Below, in pieces: positions 1-6,087 of a DNA stretch of 36,074 nucleotides. Below the pieces are notes generated by a model. That model was given only the letters and a program-made list of their open reading frames with translations. It was not told the origin of the DNA and searched no databases. Source of the stretch: a virus; IMG/VR virus record IMGVR_UViG_3300047356_000071, positions 1-36,074 of that record; one strand, written 5' to 3'. A program made the translations under genes and the position numbers. Within the stretch, counting starts at the first letter, position 1. The number at the start of each line of letters is the position of its first letter.

Positions 1-146
1 TTGAACAGGAAGTCATCGCCTACCTTGAACATACGAAGCCAACCTGTGATAGGCTTACCCTTCTCAGGGTTACGCACCCTCGACCAGAGTGAGTTTGCTT
101 GTTCGTGATTTAGAATGGTTCTATCTTCTGGTTTTAGCCAAGTCAT
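1..146 (-). CDS. Partial phage protein, 3' end outside window
   Basis: A leftward reading frame starts at the ATG at 146 and stays open to the left edge, giving 48 residues beginning MTWLKPEDRTILNHEQ. A good ribosome binding site (GGGAGA) lies six bases upstream of the start. It follows the 225-residue gene on the same strand with a gap of ten bases, so it is probably the next gene of the leftward operon. No domain can be named from this fragment. The frame is supported by the ribosome binding site, the tight spacing and the lack of stops, but not by any recognised family. Confidence 0.6.
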   Translation of the reverse strand, partial: MTWLKPEDRTILNHEQANSLWSRVRNPEKGKPITGWLRMFKVGDDFLF

Positions 147-156
147 TTAAGTCTCC

Positions 157-834
157 CTATCGTGTTAGTTTTGAAAATGTTACAGCGGCAGTCATACTGT
201 TAAGGTCAACGCCAACATCACTGGCATCTTTCTTAACTCGCTCGACTACTTTCTTATGTCGTTCCTTGGCTTCATCAGGAACTAAATCCCACAGTGCAGG
301 CCACGCCTTGATAGCAGGGGCTAACGTAGAATATGTTTCCATGAGTTTATCCACACCCTCAAGGAAGGAAGCCTCTTTAGATTCCTGTTCAAATATCTTA
401 CGGACATACTCTTTGAACTCAGGGATAAGCCATGCCCAACGACTGTCGTTGTAGTCGGCCCTAGAGTTACGCCAGTTGAACTTGAACCCAGTATTCATCT
501 TCTCAATTTCATTAGGCCAACGCATATCCTTGCTGAACTCTAGCCTTACAGTCGAACATTCATACGCTTTCTGCTTGTGTGTAGCAGTTTGGAATACATC
601 CTCTGGTGCATTGAAGAACCCTTCAAAGTCCAGTGATTGCTTCTCTGCCATCACATGGGCAGGCAGTGCATCGAACTTAGCAATGTCATCGGCAGGGAAG
701 AACCCTTGGTATATCTTGTCTGCCCAATGTGCAGGTACATCCGCCTTAGCCTTGTCAATATTCTGCTTGAACATTGCCTTTGCGTTGTTACGAATCTCGC
801 TCTTGAGAGCATCGGAAAATCTTACAGTAGCCAT
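157..834 (-). CDS. Hypothetical protein of the MoxR/VWA operon
   Basis: A 225-residue, charged, apparently soluble protein with no signal peptide or membrane segment. The start at 834 has a GGAGAT ribosome binding site and lies one base from the stop of the VWA gene upstream, so the two are very likely translated from one mRNA. Aromatic and charged clusters occur in the middle (about residues 105-145, including KFNWRNSRADYNDSRWAWLI). I do not recognise a family. Its tight linkage to the AAA+/VWA genes suggests it is an accessory factor or target of that module, which is inference from position only. Confidence 0.8.
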   Translation of the reverse strand: MATVRFSDALKSEIRNNAKAMFKQNIDKAKADVPAHWADKIYQGFFPADDIAKFDALPAHVMAEKQSLDFEGFFNAPEDVFQTATHKQKAYECSTVRLEFSKDMRWPNEIEKMNTGFKFNWRNSRADYNDSRWAWLIPEFKEYVRKIFEQESKEASFLEGVDKLMETYSTLAPAIKAWPALWDLVPDEAKERHKKVVERVKKDASDVGVDLNSMTAAVTFSKLTR

Positions 835-835
835 A

Positions 836-1933
836 TCATATCTCCATCATTACTATTTCACCGAAGGGTGCTTGGTTGTCGTGTGTTGATACCCACAACA
901 CAGGGTATTCTGGTGCGTCACCGAAGTCGCTACAGCACAGGTCTGTCAGGAATACACAAGCGACAGGGTTGATGTCGTTATCTCTCATGTATTGAAACAC
1001 TGGACTGAACGCTGTACCGCCACCGCCATGTGGCTTGATAACTGGTGGTTCACCTTGCTCATACACATCATAGTGACAAACCTCTGAGTCGAAGTAGATG
1101 ATGTGTAGTTTCTGAGGGTGGTGGTCTTGTTGAACCTTGAGTATCTCTGCCGCATACTGGTCAATCTCTTCTTGTCCGATTGAACCTGAGCAGTCGATAG
1201 CAAACGCCATCTCACCCAATGCCTCGCCAGTCACACTAGGTAGATACATACCTTGCTGTATGAACCTGCGATTAGGTCTGGCAAATGAACGGTCATCAGT
1301 CTTGTGCTTGACAATGAAGCGTTGCAGTACATCAGACCAGTGAACCTTGGGTTGAAGAATACTCTCAACCATACGCTCAAGTCCTGCACTCATCTTGCCC
1401 ATCATCTTGGCGGCTTGTGCCGCTTGAGCAACCTTGACTTTCCACTCTGCCGCTTGCTGTTCTTGTTCAGCAGGTGAACCCTCGCCATCCATACAGTTGT
1501 CAAGTGGGTCATTCTCACCCTCTTGTGTCTCTGGTAAGATGTTGTAGATGCCATCACTTGTGCCGTTACCTGCATTGTATATGTCGTCACTGAGCAGGCC
1601 ACAGTCAGGCATCTTGCCAATGTGTTCGTCTACCAACAGTTTGTTGATGACATAATCTGCCGCCTGATTCCACTTACGAGGGTCACGATTCTGGCGTCTG
1701 AAGTTATGCTCCATCATGGGGTGCATACATTCGTGAGCAATGAGAAACTTCATCTCCTCATCATTCAAGTCAGCACAGAAGTCAGGGTTAAACAGGACTT
1801 GCTTGCCGTTAGTGGCGGCAGTAGGCACATCCTCGCTAATCTTGAACGGCATATTCATGGCGACATTGCCGATGAACGGATGCTCAAGAACCAGTGCGGT
1901 CTTGGCTTTACTGAGTCGTTTCGATAGTTCCAT
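836..1933 (-). CDS. VWA-domain protein with putative metallopeptidase domain (DUF2201-like)
   Basis: The protein has 365 residues from the ATG at 1933. That start is chosen over the upstream one at 1972 because GAGGAGG lies seven bases ahead of it. The N-terminal half carries a HExxH motif (HECMH, residues 67-71), as in the DUF2201 putative metallopeptidase family. The C-terminal half is a von Willebrand factor A fold with an intact MIDAS metal site (D247-C-S249-G-S251, then a GGGGTAFSP loop and an FLTDL strand). Proteins of this type work with MoxR AAA+ ATPases as metal-dependent adaptors or chaperones, and N4-like phages carry a similar AAA+/VWA pair. The partner ATPase lies two genes upstream in the same operon. 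Whether the HExxH site is catalytically active cannot be told here. The role in infection is unknown. Confidence 0.85.
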   Translation of the reverse strand: MELSKRLSKAKTALVLEHPFIGNVAMNMPFKISEDVPTAATNGKQVLFNPDFCADLNDEEMKFLIAHECMHPMMEHNFRRQNRDPRKWNQAADYVINKLLVDEHIGKMPDCGLLSDDIYNAGNGTSDGIYNILPETQEGENDPLDNCMDGEGSPAEQEQQAAEWKVKVAQAAQAAKMMGKMSAGLERMVESILQPKVHWSDVLQRFIVKHKTDDRSFARPNRRFIQQGMYLPSVTGEALGEMAFAIDCSGSIGQEEIDQYAAEILKVQQDHHPQKLHIIYFDSEVCHYDVYEQGEPPVIKPHGGGGTAFSPVFQYMRDNDINPVACVFLTDLCCSDFGDAPEYPVLWVSTHDNQAPFGEIVMMEI

Positions 1934-2126
1934 TGTTATCCTCCTCTCTGGATATGTGAATGTCGTAGTCAATACTCTTGAGAATAAGTTCTGCTTTGAC
2001 CATCGGCATATGTTCGAGCAACATTGCTATAAGCATGTCATTATCCATCTGGTGTAGACGGTCATGCCAAACATCCATAGCAGTCTTGCGTGACTGCCAT
2101 AGAGTTTCGATTTCTTTCAGTGTCAT
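1908..2126 (-). CDS. Small hypothetical protein between DUF3150-like and VWA genes
   Basis: A 72-residue protein, mostly helical in appearance, with a Met/Leu-rich middle (DNDMLIAMLLEHMPMVKAEL) and a charged, Thr-rich tail. The start at 2126 has GGGAGGT upstream and overlaps the end of the preceding gene by four bases (ATGA type). Its end overlaps the VWA gene by 26 bases. These overlaps suggest translational coupling within the MoxR/VWA operon. No family is recognised. It may be a small helical subunit or adaptor of the module, but that rests only on its position. Confidence 0.75.
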   Translation of the reverse strand: MTLKEIETLWQSRKTAMDVWHDRLHQMDNDMLIAMLLEHMPMVKAELILKSIDYDIHISREEDNNGTIETTQ

Positions 2127-2977
2127 TGTGTACCTCCCATAAACACACCCATCTTATCCATGATAGCCTTGGCTTCAGCGGCCTTGTCACGGCGTAGGTC
2201 AGGGTCATTGCGTAGTGCATCGGGATGATGCTTGGTCAATGATTGCTCCACCTCAAGACGCATAGCCTCAAGGTTAGGGTCATCAGTGAAGTTGAGCCGT
2301 GACATGACAGCACATATCTCTCTGGTATTCTCGACCAGAGTGTCACGGAATACAGCGGCAGGGTCAGCTAGCTTCTCAGCCATATGCTGAACACGTTCAT
2401 GCAGTCGCTTCCATGCTTCATCCATTGCAGACTGAGCCGCGTCTTGAACACGAGACTCAACGTCAGCAGTGATACGAGCCAACTCATCGTCAGCAATATC
2501 AACTCTGAAGTCACCGCTCGGCACTGGCATGATAGTGACATCCATACCGAACTTGGCAGTAATCTCATCCTTGGATGGATAGTCAGAGTCATTGTATAGA
2601 TTGCCAAGCAGACGCTGAGCGTCATACTTTAGTGACTCATACTCTTGCAGGAACTGATTGACAACCATCTGCCACTCATACTTTTCCTTGCGGAAGTCAG
2701 TCATAAAGGCCAGATAGTTTGCACTCGGCAGTATCTGTGTACCGTCAATGCCCCACGGTAAAGTGTTGGCATAGTACCGCTTGCGGATAAGCGTAGACTT
2801 CTGATGCACATTGGCAAGGAAGTCATTCATAGGTAGCAGAGACTTGTTGTATCTACCCGATTGATTAACCGCAGAGTTTGCAGAGGCCACCTGTTCGGTG
2901 GCTCTCTTGTCGTATTTACGAGCAGTCCATTGGGATATAGACAGCTGAGTGAGTAGTGCTTTGTCTGAAAGTTTCAT
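2123..2977 (-). CDS. DUF3150-like protein of the MoxR/VWA module
   Basis: The protein has 284 residues from the ATG at 2977. That start is chosen over 3025 because GGAGG lies six bases upstream and it avoids most overlap with the ATPase gene. The N-terminal segment (LSISQWTARKYDKRATEQV) resembles the opening of DUF3150 proteins, which are often encoded beside MoxR ATPases and VWA proteins. The middle and C-terminal parts are charged and probably form long helices or coiled coils (about residues 165-240). No catalytic motif or membrane segment is visible. It lies between the ATPase and the VWA gene, which fits a structural or adaptor role in one complex. The family call is from memory of the N-terminal pattern and is moderately sure. 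Confidence 0.8.
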   Translation of the reverse strand: MKLSDKALLTQLSISQWTARKYDKRATEQVASANSAVNQSGRYNKSLLPMNDFLANVHQKSTLIRKRYYANTLPWGIDGTQILPSANYLAFMTDFRKEKYEWQMVVNQFLQEYESLKYDAQRLLGNLYNDSDYPSKDEITAKFGMDVTIMPVPSGDFRVDIADDELARITADVESRVQDAAQSAMDEAWKRLHERVQHMAEKLADPAAVFRDTLVENTREICAVMSRLNFTDDPNLEAMRLEVEQSLTKHHPDALRNDPDLRRDKAAEAKAIMDKMGVFMGGTQ

Positions 2978-2991
2978 TGTTTCCTCCGTTT

Positions 2992-3987
2992 CTAGAACAA
3001 TACATCTTGGTGGTTGATAGCCCACTTGGTGAACGCTTGAGTCGAAGCCAACTCTGGCTTCTTACGAGCCGCATAGGACACCGATAGAACTGAGAACTCA
3101 GGGGGCATACGCTCTGCATAAGTACAGACACGCTCAAAGTTGTTCTCAGTAGCCCGCTCTGCAATAGCGCCAGACAGTGCATACAAAGTAGCAGGGTCAC
3201 TAGGCACATCAGCAGTGGTAGGATTCATAATGATGTTGTCGGGATTAGGTAGCTTACGGTATATACGAACGAATCCAACGAACTCTGCCGCCGCACCCTC
3301 TCCAACTGCACCCTTGAAGCATTCGAACTCAGCATCAGGACTGACTACGCCAAGCACTGCACTGACACCCTCGACCCATGAACGAGGTGTTGGATTCTGG
3401 TCACGCTGAGGGTCAAAGTCATGTAGCAGATTAGGACGGAAGCGTAAGAACGCCACTACCTCGGTTGCTACATTGTTCTCAAGCATCCACTTGGTTGAGT
3501 CATCAAGGTGAGTGTCAAGTTCGATAACAGTCTCACGATTAGCGAGGTGAGATAGGATACGATTAGCACCTGCCCTGTCCTCTTGGCGGTTGCCAGTAGT
3601 GATGACCATCCAACCCTTCTTGAGTGGCACACCATGTAAGGTTCTAGCCTGTTCGATATTGGCTAGCACTTTCTGCAAGTCATTACCTGCTTGGTTACGG
3701 TCATCGAATAGAAGGATACCCTCATCAGGTATGTCAGTACGACCCTCGGCAGGATACCAATCAGGTAGCTTGTAGCCAAACGAATCACCTTGGGTTGCCA
3801 TGTCAGGTATACCGAAGTCCTCTACCAACATAGTAGGCATGTGCTTCTCGATGTATCCAATACTCATCATCTGAGCGGCTGTTCTCACGAGGCTGGTCTT
3901 ACCGCCCCCTGGCTTACCGATGATAGACAACGGACGTTTAATAGGAAATAAATCCTTGATAGTTTGAAGAACCAATTCAGCTCGCAT
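2992..3987 (-). CDS. MoxR-like AAA+ ATPase
   Basis: The protein has 331 residues from the ATG at 3987, chosen because GAGGAG lies eight bases upstream. The ATPase core is clear. Walker A is GKPGGGKTS (residues 24-32), Walker B is ILLFDD (91-96) and sensor 1 is ITTGNR (N133), followed by the NRILSHLANR segment typical of MoxR-type domains. The second acidic residue of Walker B is Asp instead of the usual Glu, which may slow hydrolysis. MoxR ATPases remodel or activate partner proteins together with VWA-domain adaptors, and the VWA gene lies in the same operon. N4-like phages carry a comparable pair of unknown function. The motor role is well supported, but the substrate is unknown. Confidence 0.9.
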   Translation of the reverse strand: MRAELVLQTIKDLFPIKRPLSIIGKPGGGKTSLVRTAAQMMSIGYIEKHMPTMLVEDFGIPDMATQGDSFGYKLPDWYPAEGRTDIPDEGILLFDDRNQAGNDLQKVLANIEQARTLHGVPLKKGWMVITTGNRQEDRAGANRILSHLANRETVIELDTHLDDSTKWMLENNVATEVVAFLRFRPNLLHDFDPQRDQNPTPRSWVEGVSAVLGVVSPDAEFECFKGAVGEGAAAEFVGFVRIYRKLPNPDNIIMNPTTADVPSDPATLYALSGAIAERATENNFERVCTYAERMPPEFSVLSVSYAARKKPELASTQAFTKWAINHQDVLF

Positions 3988-4174
3988 TTTTAATCTCCTC
4001 ATGTGCTTTGCAGTGGTTATGGTCAGGGCCAAGTGATACAACCTGACCGTCTTTACGAGCGGCTTTAGCTATCATCTTGTCACTGTAGAATAGTGGCTTG
4101 CCATCATCACCAGTGACGATTGCTCCACCTTGTCCATGCCGAAGCATGAATAGTTTCAGTGCTGTTTTACTCAT
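3977..4174 (-). CDS. Small hypothetical protein upstream of the MoxR gene
   Basis: A 65-residue protein starting at the ATG at 4174 (MSKTALKLFMLRHGQGGAIV), with GGGAGGG nine bases upstream. It overlaps the start of the ATPase gene by 11 bases, a sign of coupled translation. It contains a GDDGKPLFYSDK turn and a His/Cys-containing HNHCKAHEE stretch near the end, which could bind a metal, though no complete zinc site is evident. No family recognised. Part of the leftward operon. Confidence 0.75.
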   Translation of the reverse strand: MSKTALKLFMLRHGQGGAIVTGDDGKPLFYSDKMIAKAARKDGQVVSLGPDHNHCKAHEEIKNAS

Positions 4175-4347
4175 CGGGTTAAACCCTCCCAGAGTTGTGG
4201 TAAAGTTAAGCATGAGTTGTACTCAGTCCAGTACCTCTCATCCCATGATTCACAGCCAAGCATAAAGTTGATGGCTATGAAGGCGATACCGAAGCCTACC
4301 GCTATAGTTAGCGATAGCCCTCCGATAATGTTGAGGATGCGTCTCAT
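4171..4347 (-). CDS. Small membrane protein
   Basis: A 58-residue protein starting MRRILNIIGGLSLTIAVG at 4347. One strong hydrophobic segment (about residues 4-27) follows two arginines, so it is a single-pass inner-membrane protein or an uncleaved signal anchor. The C-terminal half is polar, with two cysteines. The start overlaps the stop of the upstream 33-residue gene as ATGA, implying translation by coupling. The frame could be read from 4452, but that would destroy the coupled arrangement and the well-spaced upstream gene. A role in host envelope modification is possible. No family recognised. Confidence 0.6.
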   Translation of the reverse strand: MRRILNIIGGLSLTIAVGFGIAFIAINFMLGCESWDERYWTEYNSCLTLPQLWEGLTR

Positions 4348-4445
4348 TGATAGAGACCCCATCCAAAGTAGCTGTCTGCAAGTGACATCAGTATCGACGC
4401 CACTACACAGTACAGTATCCAAGTGAACATAGTTGACATCTTCAT
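4344..4445 (-). CDS. Tiny membrane peptide (33 residues)
   Basis: A short leftward frame encodes MKMSTMFTWILYCVVASILM and 13 more residues, with a hydrophobic stretch at about residues 6-22. GGGAGG lies nine bases ahead of the start at 4445, and the stop overlaps the next start as ATGA. The start overlaps the end of the zinc-ribbon gene upstream by four bases. The combination of ribosome binding site, membrane segment and perfect coupling supports a real gene despite its size. Function is unknown. Confidence 0.5.
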   Translation of the reverse strand: MKMSTMFTWILYCVVASILMSLADSYFGWGLYQ

Positions 4446-4648
4446 CGGACATTACCTCCCTTGTTGTTGATACCCTTCAAGTCCTCAGGATTAGTGAAGA
4501 GCATATAGTTAGACTTGTGCATAGGAGCGACAGTAAAGACTCGCTTCCGTGCCATAACCTCTCCGCAAACTAGACATGTGTCATAGCCCAAAGAGGAACG
4601 GTCAGGATGAACCTGACCGCTACAACGTACACACTCAACGACTGACAT
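4442..4648 (-). CDS. Zinc-ribbon-like small protein
   Basis: A 68-residue protein from the ATG at 4648, preceded by GAGGG at seven bases. It has two CxxC pairs (CVRC at residues 6-9 and CLVC at 28-31), the pattern of a small zinc ribbon, resembling the DksA/TraR-type or recombination-endonuclease-type zinc knuckles found in many tiny phage proteins. The rest is polar. The start overlaps the end of the 52-residue gene by 14 bases. A nucleic-acid or RNA-polymerase-binding role is plausible from the zinc ribbon but not shown. Confidence 0.7.
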   Translation of the reverse strand: MSVVECVRCSGQVHPDRSSLGYDTCLVCGEVMARKRVFTVAPMHKSNYMLFTNPEDLKGINNKGGNVR

Positions 4649-4793
4649 AGAGAAACCCTCTACTTGTCGCAGTATCAGAGTGCCAACTGTCAGGTTTGGA
4701 ATACTCATCAGGTGTAAGAGACCAGACAAGAAAGCCATTAGTGAACCAACCATAGACACCAGACTGAGTTTGTGCTTTGTAAACTTGTTGCAT
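4635..4793 (-). CDS. Small hypothetical protein
   Basis: A 52-residue protein from the ATG at 4793 (MQQVYKAQTQSGVYGWFTNG). That start is chosen because GGAGG lies four bases ahead of it, whereas upstream in-frame ATGs have no ribosome binding site. It is rich in aromatic residues and Ser, without a membrane segment. It follows the first DNIVLL protein and a hairpin, and overlaps the zinc-ribbon gene. No family recognised. Confidence 0.55.
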   Translation of the reverse strand: MQQVYKAQTQSGVYGWFTNGFLVWSLTPDEYSKPDSWHSDTATSRGFLYVSR

Positions 4794-4817
4794 AATACCT
4801 CCATTAGAAACACAGAT

Positions 4818-4843
4818 AGGGGATGCCATAGTTGACATCCCCT
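4818..4843 (-). terminator. Intergenic hairpin after the first DNIVLL gene
   Basis: AGGGGATG (4818-4825) and CATCCCCT (4836-4843) form a perfect 8-bp stem with a 10-base loop, between the stop of the 121-residue gene and the next start. Read leftward it is followed by CTATCTGTGTTTCT, only moderately U-rich. It may be a partial terminator or an mRNA-stabilising hairpin. Confidence 0.5.
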
Positions 4844-4851
4844 GATACAGA

Positions 4852-5217
4852 TTAGAGCAGGACAATGTTATCGTCCGCTTTCTTGATGTGCTTTACAGGC
4901 CCTGCAATAGTGACCTTAGGCTTGCCCCATTTACCTGCCGCTAGAGTCGCAGTATCACCACGGTCAATAGCGTCCTTGACTGCTGTCTGAGGAAGTTCCT
5001 TAGAGTCACGGTCTAGAGTCTGGTTGACATTGGGGATATAGAAATCCCAACGATTGAATGTTGCCTTAGGATTGGAATCACAGAACGCCATAGCTGACGC
5101 TACAAGTTCACAGATATTGGTGGCATTATACTTGCCCTCATTAGAGGGTTGTAAGTAGAGCATGTTAGTGCCCTTGTTGAATGCCAAGTTAAGATTACCT
5201 TCATAAGTTTTAGCCAT
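4852..5217 (-). CDS. DNIVLL-tail protein, copy 1
   Basis: A 121-residue soluble protein starting at 5217 with GGAGG eight bases upstream. It is a clear paralog of the product of 6302-6664. Both share an FxKGT segment near the N-terminus, a GKYxA motif, an RWxFYIxxVNQxL block in the middle, AGKWGKP near the C-terminus, and the identical last six residues DNIVLL. The short acidic-hydrophobic tail recalls the protein-docking tip of single-stranded DNA-binding proteins, so a DNA-binding or replication-accessory role is possible. That idea is inference only. No known family is recognised with certainty. It is the first gene after the iteron region and has its own candidate promoter. Confidence 0.85.
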   Translation of the reverse strand: MAKTYEGNLNLAFNKGTNMLYLQPSNEGKYNATNICELVASAMAFCDSNPKATFNRWDFYIPNVNQTLDRDSKELPQTAVKDAIDRGDTATLAAGKWGKPKVTIAGPVKHIKKADDNIVLL

Positions 5218-5284
5218 GTGACTAACCTCCAGTTAAAAGTTAAGATTAAAACTCTCTAAGAGAGCCGTCCCGAAGAACAACCAA

Positions 5285-5313
5285 ACCTTACATCGCTGTT
5301 CGGCAGTTGTCAA
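5285..5313 (-). promoter_or_regulatory. Candidate leftward promoter ahead of DNIVLL copy 1
   Basis: On the minus strand, TTGACA (5313-5308) is followed after 17 bases by TAAGGT (5290-5285), a perfect -35 with a weak -10. It sits inside a 9-bp inverted repeat, CAACCAAAC (5278-5286) and GTTTGGTTG (5314-5322), which could be an operator. Downstream, a small CTCTC/GAGAG stem followed by TTTT (about 5245-5265) could act as a weak attenuator before the gene. Confidence 0.4.
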
Positions 5314-5340
5314 GTTTGGTTGGCCTTTAGTCTTTATTGT

Positions 5341-5685
5341 CTATCTAGTGTAAGCTTTAGAGTATCTGCCGATGTTTTACAAGAGAGATAGTAAAATGGA
5401 TAGTAAAAACTGTAAAGATATCAAGGCCTTACGATGAAGTATCTAAACTATCTAGTTTTTTAGAGGTTATGTGGTGTTACGCGCAAATAGCAATAACACA
5501 GGATATTTAGTTGTAGAGAAGGGTATAGTTAAAAAAACTATATAATTTAGATAGTTTAGATAGTAATACTGTACATATGGCCCTGTATATCCTGATTCTT
5601 ATGGCTTTTCTCTCAACATGTTGTATAGTTTGGCTATCTAAAACACAGGATATAGTGTAAACTTCCAGTTAGATAGTATAGATAG
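5341..5685. repeat. Iteron-like TAGATAG array, candidate origin or regulatory region
   Basis: The gene-free stretch 5218-5797 contains seven exact copies of TAGATAG or its complement CTATCTA: complement copies at 5341, 5448 and 5634, direct copies at 5548, 5557, 5670 and 5679. Two tandem pairs have a 9-bp period (TTAGATAGT at 5547 and 5556; TTAGATAGT/ATAGATAGT at 5669 and 5678). A related 12-bp tandem, GATAGTAAAA, occurs at 5387 and 5399. The 15-mer at 5441-5455 is an inverted copy (14 of 15 bases) of 5547-5561. The stretch is AT-rich and lies between a leftward terminator and a leftward promoter. Iterons of this kind mark replication origins or binding sites of a phage regulator. Which applies is not known. 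Small open frames here are very short and unsupported. Confidence 0.65.
5495..5653. repeat. AACACAGGATAT repeats
   Basis: The 12-mer AACACAGGATAT occurs at 5495-5506 and 5642-5653, and the inverted core ATATCCTG lies between them at 5587-5594. They are interleaved with the TAGATAG copies, suggesting a second type of binding site in the same region. A further pair, CGAGCTAT at 5707 and 5722, lies just to the right. Confidence 0.5.
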
Positions 5686-5761
5686 TCTCTAATCTTGGTA
5701 TTAAAGCGAGCTATAACCCCCCGAGCTATGGGTCTATATATACAAAATAATAGAAACTTGA

Positions 5762-5793
5762 CACAAAAAGAGAGGGAGCCTTGCGACTCCCCC
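5762..5793 (-). terminator. Rho-independent terminator, leftward
   Basis: Read on the minus strand, GGGGGAG pairs with CTCCCTC (7 bp, one G-U) around an 8-base loop, followed directly by TCTTTTTGTGT. It lies just after the last mini-gene (stop at 5798) and ends the right part of the leftward transcription unit before the iteron region. Confidence 0.7.
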
Positions 5794-5797
5794 TTGG

Positions 5798-5869
5798 TTA
5801 TTTGCCTATCAGTCTTCCGATACGTCTGGACTCTCTAGGTTTACATCTGATTAAGACTGGCTTCGCCAT
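5798..5869 (-). CDS. Possible 23-residue basic peptide
   Basis: A short frame encodes MAKPVLIRCKPRESRRIGRL and three more residues, strongly basic, with GGAG seven bases before the start at 5869. It overlaps the end of the 59-residue membrane gene by 19 bases and stops five bases before the terminator stem, exactly filling the transcript. The fit to the operon end and the ribosome binding site support it, but a gene this short could be chance. If real, it might bind nucleic acid or an acidic host factor. Confidence 0.4.
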   Translation of the reverse strand: MAKPVLIRCKPRESRRIGRLIGK

Positions 5870-6030
5870 AGTAGCACTCCAGCAAACCAGGTTAACATTC
5901 CAATCAATGTGATTAGCGTCCAGATGATTAGTTCGAAGCCGACGATACTGTTATCTGCTTCTATGGTTCCAACTCCAGCCATCATCAGGAAGAATCCAGC
6001 CATACTAAATATAATTGAGAACACTTTCAT
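5851..6030 (-). CDS. Small two-TM membrane protein
   Basis: A 59-residue protein starting MKVFSIIFSMAGFFLMMAGV at 6030 with GGAG eight bases upstream. It has two hydrophobic segments (about residues 3-21 and 34-54) joined by a short acidic loop (EADNS), so it should span the inner membrane twice with both ends on the same side. It lies between two hairpins in the leftward unit. No family recognised. Small early membrane proteins of phages often alter host membrane physiology or block superinfection, but nothing here shows that directly. Confidence 0.6.
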   Translation of the reverse strand: MKVFSIIFSMAGFFLMMAGVGTIEADNSIVGFELIIWTLITLIGMLTWFAGVLLWRSQS

Positions 6031-6056
6031 AGTTTACACTCCAGTTGTTTAGGTTG

Positions 6057-6080
6057 GCTGGGGCGATTGCCCGCCCCAGC
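6057..6080 (-). terminator. Strong GC hairpin between mini-genes
   Basis: GCTGGGGCG (6057-6065) and CGCCCCAGC (6072-6080) form a perfect 9-bp stem with a 6-base loop, seven bases past the stop of the 53-residue gene. No U-tract follows on the leftward transcript, so it is more likely an mRNA-stabilising or processing hairpin than a full terminator. Confidence 0.55.
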
Positions 6081-6087
6081 TTCTTGG

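Noticed and set aside
157-889. Rightward open frames opposite the 225-residue gene
   Set aside because: They lack ribosome binding sites, run against the operon and have atypical composition.
4171-4452. Single 93-residue gene read from the ATG at 4452
   Set aside because: The ribosome binding site is too close to that start, and the nested 33-residue frame with ATGA coupling explains the region better.
5218-5797. CRISPR-like array
   Set aside because: The repeats are 7-12 bases, in both orientations and unevenly spaced, with no spacer-length units. An iteron array is the better explanation.
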